A DNA stretch of 12,877 nucleotides from a bacterium (GTDB lineage: Bacteria; Hydrogenedentota; Hydrogenedentia; Hydrogenedentiales; SLHB01): contig JAAEQP010001316.1 of NCBI GenBank assembly GCA_024231375.1, positions 1 through 12,877 of the forward strand. Reading direction: 5' to 3'. The stretch's first letter is position 1, and each line of letters begins with the position of its first letter. Positions 7,300-12,877 of this stretch are shown one piece after another. A program made the position numbers and the translations under genes. The notes beneath the pieces were generated by a model. The model did no database searches. It worked only from the letters and a program-made list of their open reading frames with translations, and was not told the DNA's origin.

Positions 7300-10200
7300 A
7301 TCGCGACCCCTACCAGCCGAACAGGACAGGCCGCCATACGATTCTCATTCGAGTGTTTCCTGCACTCATCATGACGTGCGCCCTTCTGGCCGCAGCTGTG
7401 CCTGTTTGCGCCCAGCCATCCGACGCCGATTCCTCGCTTCGGTCTATGCTGGATGCTCCGCTCCTCGTCGTCAAGCGCCACTCCTACCAGGGCATCCACA
7501 TCTACGACACGTACTACAAATGGATTCCGGGCGGCGGCATCTACATTGTCGAGAACCCTTGGGATTCGCCGTCGGATCACAAGGTCCGGCCATTGATCGA
7601 CGCTACTACGTCCGCCAGCTTGGGCGACGGGATTTACAGCGACCCGGAGCTGTCATGGGACGCGCAGCGCGTGCTGTTCTGCTACAAACCCGCTCAGCAT
7701 GACCCGACAAGCATCTACGAAATCGGTATCGATGGTACCGGACTGAGGAGGCTCACGGACTCGTGGGCTTGCGCGGCGTCCGAGGGCGCGCACACGGCCC
7801 AGCACGACGTGTCCCCGGCCTATCTGCCCGATGGGCGCGTCATCTTCACGTCGACGCGTCCCAACGGACTGGTTCCCTGCGCCAACTCGGGCGTGGACAT
7901 CCTCCACATCATGGATGCGGACGGCGCCAACGTCAGGCGATTGTCCGTCAACAACGTCAACGAGTTCGACCCGTGCATCCTGCCTGACGGTCGCGTTCTG
8001 CACGGTCGCTGGGAATACGTGGACAAGAACGCCCTCACCATACAGAGTCTCTGGACCATCTTCCCGGACGGCACCAACGAGACGGCCATGTTTGCCAACA
8101 ACATGGCACGGCCCGAGGCCCTGTTGGACGCCCGCCCCGTGCCGGGGGCGCCCCATCTCATCGCTACCGCCTTGACGCGCCACAACGCCCCGCCGCGAGG
8201 CAGTATCGCCATCGTCGACACGCGCCAAGGAAAGAACGGGGACGCTCCCATCACCAATTTTGAGCATTTGGACGATCCGGGGTTCGACCAAGGCGAATCC
8301 TGCGAGCCGTGGCCTCTGTCCAAGGACGTACTCCTTTTCAGCGGACGCCCCGAGGGGCAGAAACGCAACGTCATCGAGCTGATGCATCGCGACGGCCGGC
8401 GTGAACTGGTGTTCGAGGATCCCAATATCTGCTGTCATTCTCCGATCCCTATCAAGGCCAGAGAGCGCGCCACGAACTTGGCCGAGATCGCCGACTACGA
8501 TAAGACGTACGGGCGGTTCTACGTCCAGGACATCTACGACGGTCTGACGGGCGTGGAACGCGGCGAAGTGAAGTGGCTGCGCATCGTGGAAGAGACCTCG
8601 CGCACCAGCCATACCCCGGGCGGGGCCTACAATCAAACCTTCCTCATCAGCGCCGCCTTGGCGTTCAGCGCGAAGAACATTCTGGGCATCGTCCCGGTCG
8701 AGCCGGACGGGTCCGCGCACTTCGAGGTGCCCTCGGGGCGCGCCCTATTCCTACAGGCCCTTGACGAGGAAGGACGCCTTGTCCAGAGCATGCGCACCTT
8801 TGTCCAGGCCGTACCCGGTGTGACCCGCTCATGCATTGGCTGTCACGAGCACAAATTCGGGGCGCCTCCGAACAGGGGCATTCGCCAAGGCCACAAGAAT
8901 GCGCCGGTCCGGCCCATCCCCGAGTCCTGGGGTACGGGCTATCTCGACTATCCAAGCATGGTCCAGCCTGTCTTGGACAAGCACTGTGTCTCCTGCCATG
9001 GCGGAGAGGGGGGCATGGCCGGTGCCCTCGACCTCACGGGCGGGTGGACCGAGAACTTCAGCATCAGCTATGAGAACCTGGTGAGCAGACGCGAATCTCA
9101 ACTGACGGCGTCCCTTATCGCGGGCATCGACTGCATGAATGGCACGGCGTACTGGTCTTCAAAGATATTCGAACCACGCGCACATGGCTCCGGTGCCGCA
9201 CCTATGGCTCGTGTGCTCGTAGGCGGCCATGACGGACGGCTCAAGGGTCTTACACGGGACGAACGCGACCTGCTCCTGGCGTGGATTGACACCAACGGTG
9301 TCTACTACGGTACGTGGGACTATTCGCCGTACGGGTGCCAGAACAAGGCGTGGCCCGCAGCCAAGGAGGCCCTTGTCCGGGAAATGCGGGACGCCGGCTG
9401 CATGGAGTGCCACAAGAACCACGGTCGCGAACAGTTTGAGAACGACTGGTTCAACCTTCAGCGGCCTGAACTCAGCCGCATCCTGCGCGCTCCCCTCGCC
9501 AAGGGGGACAACGGATTGGGGCTGAGCCTGTGCCGGGACAAGAAGACCGATCCCAGGCGCCAACGCATCCGCTTGCTTGTCGGCGGCGGATATGCTCATG
9601 CCATTCTGCCCCTCGAAACATTCCAGAAACAGGGCGAACAGCCCCCGGCAGATGCCACGCCTGCCGATCGGATGGCTCCCTTCGCCAGCACAAGCGACCC
9701 GCACTACCAAACCATGCTAGCGATCATCCGCAACGGACGGCGCGAGGCCCTGGCTGAACCGCGGGTGGACATGCCCGGCGCCACCGTAGTAGCCGGACAC
9801 AGCCGTCAGTTTGTGCCCCCGCCTCTGCCCGAGCCATTGCCCGCGCTTGACCTTCGCGTGGACGACGACGGAATCGTCCATCTGTCATGGGAGCGGTCGG
9901 CTCGCACCATAGGACTGGTCGCCGATCTACACCGTGGCGCCGCCCCTGGTTTCACACCCGGCGAGGATACCCTCCTCACGTCGACGCGCGGGTTCGTGCA
10001 TGCGGATATGACCGTGGAAGAAGGACCTCAATGCTATGCCCTGGTTCTCTTTTCAGGGGATTCTCGTTCCGCTCCCATCTACGCCTCTGCAGTGGTGCCT
10101 GGTTCAGTTGCACCCAGTGCGCCTGCAGAGCTAGCCGCAATGCCAGCCGTGGGCGCGGTTGAACTGACATGGTCCGAGCAGAGCGAGCTTCCGCTTCGAT

Positions 10201-11075
10201 ACCATGTGTACCGCGCGGATGAAGGTTCGGATGAGTTTGTGCGCGTTACGGATTCGCCCACGCCTCGCCTGCGCTACCAGGACGCAGGCGCCGCCCACGG
10301 GGTGGCCTACGCCTACACCGTTCGTTCCGTGAACCGGCGTGGTTTAGAAAGCGAGGCGTTGCCTGCCGTCGTTGCCGCAGCACTCCCGGAAATTCGCGAC
10401 CCGGTGTTTAGTGCCGCGTTCGACTCAAGGCTGGAGGCCGCGCTGCATGGCGGTGGTTCCGCGCCGGGGACGATTCACGGCAGTGCCAAATGTGACAACG
10501 GCATCCTCGATCTTCGTAGAGGCGGACACGTAACTTTCGATCATCGCAACGAGTTCGATCTGACCCAGCGGATTTCGGTGGAATGTTGGGTGCGCTTCAC
10601 GAAGTCCAGCGACATGCCTGTGGTGCTCAGTTGCGGCCAATGGGGTGGACCCGGATGGTTCGTGCAGCGCTTGGGCGGTGGTTGGCGTTGGTACCTTGGT
10701 GGCATCAGCTGCGACGGCGGCACCGCCAGCTCGGACCAATGGACCCACATCGTGGGCACCTACGATGGAGAACGAGCCAAGTTGTACCAAGACGGACAGC
10801 TTGTGGCCGAGAAAACGGGCATCCCCGACAGCACTCCGTGGACGGGTCCTCTCCACATTGGGCAGTACGGCGCGGGCGTTTCTCGCGCCTACCAAGTACG
10901 CGGGTACATGGCTGGCGTGCGCGTGTACAACTGCGCCCTTTCCGAGGACGATGTTCGTCGTTCCTTTCAAGCGGTGCCAGGTGGTGCGGGGGAAACCAAG
11001 GGCAAAGGGGCTTCCGATCTTGCGCGAACCGGGACGACTGGTCGCACGACGAAAGGCGCAAGCAGCGCGTCGTGA
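7296..11075 (+). CDS. Exported HZS-alpha-like beta-propeller cytochrome c with FN3 and LamG domains (1259 aa)
   Basis: I chose ATG 7296 because it places a signal peptide (RVFPALIMTCALLAAAVPVCA, cleavage near residue 39) at the N-terminus; a TTG at 7236 would bury it. Residues about 55-505 form a WD40/TolB-like propeller with strong hydrazine-synthase-alpha middle-domain traits, such as HDVSPAYLPDGRVIFTSTR (170-188) and FDPCILPDGRVLHGRWEYVD (224-243). Three c-type haem sites follow: CIGCH (513-517), CVSCH (564-568) and CMECH (702-706). Two FN3-like repeats (about 850-935 and 938-1030) and a LamG/concanavalin-like domain (about 1035-1226) come next. A Gly/Ser/Thr/Lys-rich tail of about 34 residues ends the protein. 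Proteins with this propeller are widespread outside anammox bacteria and are not hydrazine synthases; no hzsB or hzsC neighbour is seen. A periplasmic or surface redox role with glycan or polymer binding is inferred. The Shine-Dalgarno is weak (GGGA, 7282-7285). Confidence 0.88.
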   Translation: MNRDPYQPNRTGRHTILIRVFPALIMTCALLAAAVPVCAQPSDADSSLRSMLDAPLLVVKRHSYQGIHIYDTYYKWIPGGGIYIVENPWDSPSDHKVRPLIDATTSASLGDGIYSDPELSWDAQRVLFCYKPAQHDPTSIYEIGIDGTGLRRLTDSWACAASEGAHTAQHDVSPAYLPDGRVIFTSTRPNGLVPCANSGVDILHIMDADGANVRRLSVNNVNEFDPCILPDGRVLHGRWEYVDKNALTIQSLWTIFPDGTNETAMFANNMARPEALLDARPVPGAPHLIATALTRHNAPPRGSIAIVDTRQGKNGDAPITNFEHLDDPGFDQGESCEPWPLSKDVLLFSGRPEGQKRNVIELMHRDGRRELVFEDPNICCHSPIPIKARERATNLAEIADYDKTYGRFYVQDIYDGLTGVERGEVKWLRIVEETSRTSHTPGGAYNQTFLISAALAFSAKNILGIVPVEPDGSAHFEVPSGRALFLQALDEEGRLVQSMRTFVQAVPGVTRSCIGCHEHKFGAPPNRGIRQGHKNAPVRPIPESWGTGYLDYPSMVQPVLDKHCVSCHGGEGGMAGALDLTGGWTENFSISYENLVSRRESQLTASLIAGIDCMNGTAYWSSKIFEPRAHGSGAAPMARVLVGGHDGRLKGLTRDERDLLLAWIDTNGVYYGTWDYSPYGCQNKAWPAAKEALVREMRDAGCMECHKNHGREQFENDWFNLQRPELSRILRAPLAKGDNGLGLSLCRDKKTDPRRQRIRLLVGGGYAHAILPLETFQKQGEQPPADATPADRMAPFASTSDPHYQTMLAIIRNGRREALAEPRVDMPGATVVAGHSRQFVPPPLPEPLPALDLRVDDDGIVHLSWERSARTIGLVADLHRGAAPGFTPGEDTLLTSTRGFVHADMTVEEGPQCYALVLFSGDSRSAPIYASAVVPGSVAPSAPAELAAMPAVGAVELTWSEQSELPLRYHVYRADEGSDEFVRVTDSPTPRLRYQDAGAAHGVAYAYTVRSVNRRGLESEALPAVVAAALPEIRDPVFSAAFDSRLEAALHGGGSAPGTIHGSAKCDNGILDLRRGGHVTFDHRNEFDLTQRISVECWVRFTKSSDMPVVLSCGQWGGPGWFVQRLGGGWRWYLGGISCDGGTASSDQWTHIVGTYDGERAKLYQDGQLVAEKTGIPDSTPWTGPLHIGQYGAGVSRAYQVRGYMAGVRVYNCALSEDDVRRSFQAVPGGAGETKGKGASDLARTGTTGRTTKGASSAS

Positions 11076-11260
11076 ACCCTTCGTTCCCGCAGTCGCTTGG
11101 CTTGGAACGTGCGCGCTTCGAAAAAGCGCTTCCGGAGTTGGCGTAATGGGACGCTGGGACCGGGAGTACAGTAAGAACATCGGCGAAGTCCGGGCTATGT
11201 AGGGGTGGATAGCGGATCGTGTAGGCAGGGGTGTATGTATAAAAGTGGCCGGCCCTGAGG

Positions 11261-11330
11261 TGGCGTCCTGGTGGGGCGCTTGATTGCGCGCAAGCGTGAA
11301 GGTTGACGCCATCTTTTTCATTTTCTTCTT
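11261..11330 (+). terminator. Two-part stem-loop with T-rich tail, probable rho-independent terminator
   Basis: The outer stem TGGCGTC (11261-11267) pairs perfectly with GACGCCA (11305-11311). The inner stem GCGCTTG (11276-11282) pairs with CAAGCGT (11291-11297), with one G-T wobble and an 8-nt loop. A T-rich tract, interrupted by C and A, runs from 11312 to 11330. This is the best terminator for the transcript of the large propeller gene, whose stop lies 185 nt upstream. The internal loop between the two stems makes it less regular than a textbook terminator. Confidence 0.55.
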
Positions 11331-11357
11331 GCAGATACCGGGGTTGGATGCTATACT
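11329..11357 (+). promoter_or_regulatory. Extended -10 sigma70-type promoter for the mazG-like gene
   Basis: TATACT (11352-11357) matches the -10 consensus at five of six bases and is preceded by TG one base upstream (11349-11350), the extended -10 layout. TTGCAG (11329-11334) is a weak -35 at a 17-bp spacing. Transcription should start near 11363-11365, giving a leader of about 190 nt before the mazG-like GTG. It sits directly after the T-rich tail of the terminator-like hairpin. Confidence 0.55.
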
Positions 11358-11371
11358 CCATGAACCTCATT

Positions 11372-11422
11372 GAGCACGGCTTTTTTGGGCCGGGAGGCGC
11401 AAGGAAGGTCCTTTAGCCGCTC
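11372..11422 (+). ncRNA. Bulged stem-loop in the leader of the mazG-like gene (possible structured RNA)
   Basis: GAGC (11372-11375) pairs with GCTC (11419-11422), and GGCT (11378-11381) pairs with AGCC (11415-11418), with a 2-nt AC bulge on the left arm. The enclosed loop holds a T6 run and a small AAGGA/TCCTT hairpin (11401-11413). It begins about 8 nt after the predicted transcription start. It matches no riboswitch or housekeeping RNA that I recognise; calling it an RNA element is inference from the promoter and pairing only. Confidence 0.3.
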
Positions 11423-11541
11423 TGATTCGAGGCAGTCTAAACGTAACGATAACTGTACCTATGCACGCCAGAAGTGTGTCTTGACGTAGCCAGGCCGGAA
11501 CCATTCGTTCCGAGAGACGCGAGACGTGCAAGGTTGCGTTC

Positions 11542-11548
11542 GAGGAGG
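11542..11548 (+). promoter_or_regulatory. Strong Shine-Dalgarno deciding the GTG start of the mazG-like gene
   Basis: GAGGAGG is near-perfectly complementary to the 16S rRNA 3' end and lies 7 nt before GTG 11556. Its presence argues that the half-length MazG is translated in its own right rather than being silent debris. Confidence 0.65.
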
Positions 11549-11555
11549 ACGGCCT

Positions 11556-11981
11556 GTGCTTCATTCCGGAGGCAGTACCCACCGATCATGTGTGGACGAC
11601 TGTGCTCTGAGGCAGGCTTTCGCCCTTCAGACCGAGGCCTCCGAACTCGGTTTCGACTGGCCGGACATCGCAGGGGTCCTGGCCAAGGTCCGTGAAGAAA
11701 CGGACGAGGTCGTCGAGGACATCGAACGCGGCGACCGCGCGGCGGCTGGCCGCGAAGTCGGCGATCTCCTGTTTTCCGCGGTGAATCTGGCACGATTTCT
11801 TGATGTTGATCCTCGGGACGTGCTGCTGGAAACCAACAGCAAGTTCACGTCTCGGTTTGAATGTGTGAAGGCTGAAGTGGCCCAATCCGGACGCGCCATG
11901 GCCGAATATACACTCGATGAATTGGACGAAGTATGGGAACGAGTGAAGAGCTACCGTTCGAATCCTGCGTCCGACTCTTGA
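11556..11981 (+). CDS. mazG: MazG C-terminal-domain protein, N-terminal half absent (141 aa)
   Basis: MazG is a nucleoside triphosphate pyrophosphohydrolase (NTP to NMP plus PPi) of the all-alpha NTP-PPase superfamily. Residues about 20-133 match the second, catalytic half of full-length MazG: GFDWPDIAGVLAKVREETDE, then REVGDLLFSAVNLARFL, then NSKFTSRF and LDELDEVWERVK at the end. The EExxE...ExxD metal-binding set is intact (E47, E48, E51, E67, D70), so catalysis is plausible. The usual first domain (with the GCPWD..QTH signature, about 120 residues) is missing and is not found upstream. I chose GTG 11556 because GAGGAGG (11542-11548) lies 7 nt upstream; GTG 11526 is a longer alternative and GTG 11592 a shorter one. 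Residues 1-19, with two cysteines, look unrelated to MazG. It may be a natural single-domain form or a 5'-truncated remnant that regained a start. Confidence 0.85.
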   Translation: MLHSGGSTHRSCVDDCALRQAFALQTEASELGFDWPDIAGVLAKVREETDEVVEDIERGDRAAAGREVGDLLFSAVNLARFLDVDPRDVLLETNSKFTSRFECVKAEVAQSGRAMAEYTLDELDEVWERVKSYRSNPASDS

Positions 11982-12028
11982 CACGGCGTGGATTCGTGAT
12001 GCACACTCGATCCTCTGTAGATTTTCGT

Positions 12029-12047
12029 TGGGCTTGTTCGGAGCCCA
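12029..12047 (+). other. Small hairpin between the mazG-like gene and dnaA
   Basis: TGGGCT (12029-12034) pairs with AGCCCA (12042-12047) around a 7-nt loop. The following bases (TTGGTTG) are not a T-run, so termination is uncertain. A TTGACA at 12052-12057 follows but has no good -10 at the right distance, so I do not call a promoter. Confidence 0.3.
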
Positions 12048-12201
12048 TTGGTTGACAGGTATTGAGTTCGTGCGTGCCTGGCCCGGGTGCTTGAGTGGTG
12101 GAAGCAGAAGCCCGGTGGATGGAGTAGGCAGCACGAATAAGGTAATCAGGGGTGACCCGCGGCCGGATGATTCGTCGTTGGGCTGGTGGGGAGGAGCGAG
12201 T

Positions 12202-12216
12202 CGTTCCAATGGAACG
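12202..12216. repeat. Perfect inverted repeat 30 bp before dnaA
   Basis: CGTTCC-AAT-GGAACG is a 6-bp perfect palindrome with a 3-bp centre. In RNA it can extend to an 8-bp stem (one G-U pair) from 12200 to 12218. The position just ahead of the dnaA ribosome site would suit an operator or a translation-affecting hairpin. It is not a DnaA box, and no TTATCCACA-type box was found in the 11982-12248 spacer. Confidence 0.45.
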
Positions 12217-12248
12217 GCTGAACTCCGCAAGGTGACACCGGAGGTATG

Positions 12249-12877
12249 ATGTCGTCGTATGACGTGAATCCCTGGCAATTGGCGCAGGAGCAATTGCAGC
12301 GTGTCTTGGACGATCATAGCTACAAGAATTGGTTCTCGCAGACGCGGTTCCAGTCTTACGAAGACGGATGCCTCACCGTAGGCGTTCCGAGTCAGTTCTT
12401 CGCGGATTGGCTGCGGGATCACTACCTCGAAGCCATCAAGCAGTGCGTGGGCGAGTACCTGCCCGACCTTCGGGAAGTCCGGTTCCGGCCCGAGCAGGAC
12501 CTTGGGCTTCCGGCTACCCCCGTCAAAGGGCAACGCGACGGCGGGTCCCACGCGGAACGCGGACGAGCCACCAAGGCAAACCGGGCGTCGGAGCGCGCGT
12601 TCGACACGCCGCCGCCTCAGCGGCGTAGTGTGTCGCCCCGCCACGACCAGTTCAACCCGCGATATGTCTTTGATCGGTTCGTCGTTGGTGGGGGCAACCG
12701 ATTCGCCCACGCGGCCGCGAAAGCTGTCGCCGAGTCCCCGGCGCGCGCCTACAATCCCCTGTTCCTGTATGGCGGAACGGGGCTTGGCAAGACCCACCTC
12801 ATGCAGGCCATCGGTCAGGAAATCCTGAAGCGTCAGCCGGACGCAAATGTCGTGTTCATTTCCTCGGAGCATTTCAC
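12249..12877 (+). CDS. dnaA: Chromosomal replication initiator DnaA, 5' part (runs off the right edge)
   Basis: DnaA binds oriC and opens it to start chromosome replication. The visible 209 residues cover domain I (about 1-80, NPWQLAQEQLQRVLDD then the WF and FADWL helices), a Gly/Arg/Pro-rich linker (about 81-133), and the beginning of the AAA+ domain III. The AAA+ start has FNPRYVFDRFVVGGGNRFAH (135-154) and Walker A GGTGLGKTH (175-183). The frame is open to the last base, so Walker B, the sensors and the DNA-binding domain IV lie outside. Two tandem ATGs exist: GGAGG (12240-12244) is 4 nt before ATG 12249 but only 1 nt before ATG 12246, so I prefer 12249. The upstream neighbour is the mazG-like gene; whether dnaN follows cannot be seen. 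Confidence 0.95.
   Translation, partial: MSSYDVNPWQLAQEQLQRVLDDHSYKNWFSQTRFQSYEDGCLTVGVPSQFFADWLRDHYLEAIKQCVGEYLPDLREVRFRPEQDLGLPATPVKGQRDGGSHAERGRATKANRASERAFDTPPPQRRSVSPRHDQFNPRYVFDRFVVGGGNRFAHAAAKAVAESPARAYNPLFLYGGTGLGKTHLMQAIGQEILKRQPDANVVFISSEHF

Larger units (their letters stand above)
11076..11555. other. 480-bp non-coding, structured intergenic region
   Basis: No frame on either strand has a recognisable protein; the antisense frame here is the overhang of a shadow of the large upstream gene. From left to right the stretch holds a 6-bp hairpin GCGCTT (11113-11118) / AAGCGC (11124-11129), and an AT-rich TATGTATAAAA patch beside a GGCCGGCC palindrome (11247-11254). Next are a two-part terminator-like hairpin with a T-rich tail, an extended -10 promoter and a bulged stem-loop. 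A hairpin CGGAAC (11496-11501) / GTTCCG (11507-11512) and the strong Shine-Dalgarno of the mazG-like gene close it. I looked for the N-terminal half of MazG in all plus-strand frames here and did not find it. Confidence 0.6.

Noticed and set aside
7653..8720. Antisense open frame (355 codons) inside the propeller gene
   Set aside because: It lies wholly within a well-supported gene, resembles no family, and reflects high GC at third codon positions.
7296..11075. Calling the large protein a hydrazine synthase subunit (anammox)
   Set aside because: The propeller resembles HZS-alpha, but the protein is fused to FN3 and LamG domains and no beta or gamma subunit gene is nearby. The propeller family is widespread in non-anammox bacteria.
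11238..11243. TATAAA as a second promoter -10
   Set aside because: No acceptable -35 at 16-18 bp and it precedes a terminator-like hairpin, so a transcript from it would be very short.
11360..11416. An 18-codon leader peptide starting at ATG 11360
   Set aside because: The ATG lies only 3 nt after the -10 element, so the predicted transcript would start inside it; there is no ribosome site.
11360..11555. 6S RNA, RNase P RNA, SRP RNA or tmRNA in the mazG-side gap
   Set aside because: None of the conserved core motifs of these RNAs that I know could be found; only generic stem-loops are visible.
12052..12080. TTGACA as a dnaA promoter -35
   Set aside because: The sequence 16-18 bp downstream (TGCCTG and neighbours) has no resemblance to a -10 box.
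11982..12248. Replication origin upstream of dnaA
   Set aside because: No TTATCCACA-type boxes, no AT-rich unwinding tract and no box clusters were found in this 267-bp spacer.
11586..12872. Antisense open frame (428 codons) spanning the mazG-like gene and dnaA
   Set aside because: It runs across two genes with unmistakable sense-strand motifs and the spacer between them; its product matches nothing recognisable.

Overview
The window is about 12.9 kb of high-GC bacterial DNA with dense, mostly intact genes. The gene set suggests an uncultivated member of the PVC/Hydrogenedentota-like assemblage: a secreted seven-repeat FG-GAP protein, a giant cytochrome-bearing protein with a hydrazine-synthase-alpha-like propeller plus FN3 and LamG domains, and a tiny membrane protein of the sort found beside solute symporters. 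This placement rests on gene content alone and is an inference. No tRNA, rRNA, CRISPR array, insertion sequence or phage gene was seen.

Layout. Positions 1-240 hold the last codons of a gene entering from the left and a 53-residue one-helix membrane protein, followed by a hairpin that may end that transcript. Positions 348-4617 are a tight three-gene operon: MoxR-type AAA+ ATPase, DUF58 protein, and a TgpA-like membrane transglutaminase with a C-terminal DUF4129-like part. Positions 4624-6928 lie on the minus strand: pdxA is read first, then a secreted FG-GAP beta-propeller protein whose start codon lies one base after the pdxA stop. The minus-strand pair converges on the transglutaminase gene with only 6 bp between stops.

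Positions 7060-11075 (plus strand) carry a possible 79-residue secreted peptide whose stop overlaps, as ATGA, the start of a 1259-residue exported multidomain protein with three CXXCH haem sites. Positions 11076-11555 are non-coding but structured: a two-part hairpin with a T-rich tail, an extended -10 promoter, and a bulged stem-loop just after the predicted transcription start. Then come a stand-alone C-terminal half of MazG (11556-11981) and, after a 267-bp spacer with a perfect inverted repeat, the 5' part of dnaA, which runs off the right edge.

How the genes may work together. MoxR/DUF58/transglutaminase sets are a known conserved context thought to serve envelope protein assembly or maturation. 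PdxA belongs to vitamin B6 (PLP) synthesis; its tight coupling to a secreted propeller protein has no obvious biochemical logic. MazG-type NTP pyrophosphohydrolase next to dnaA is a housekeeping context, but half of MazG is missing. The most unusual items are the propeller/cytochrome/LamG protein with its possible coupled small peptide, and the structured leader ahead of the half-length mazG.
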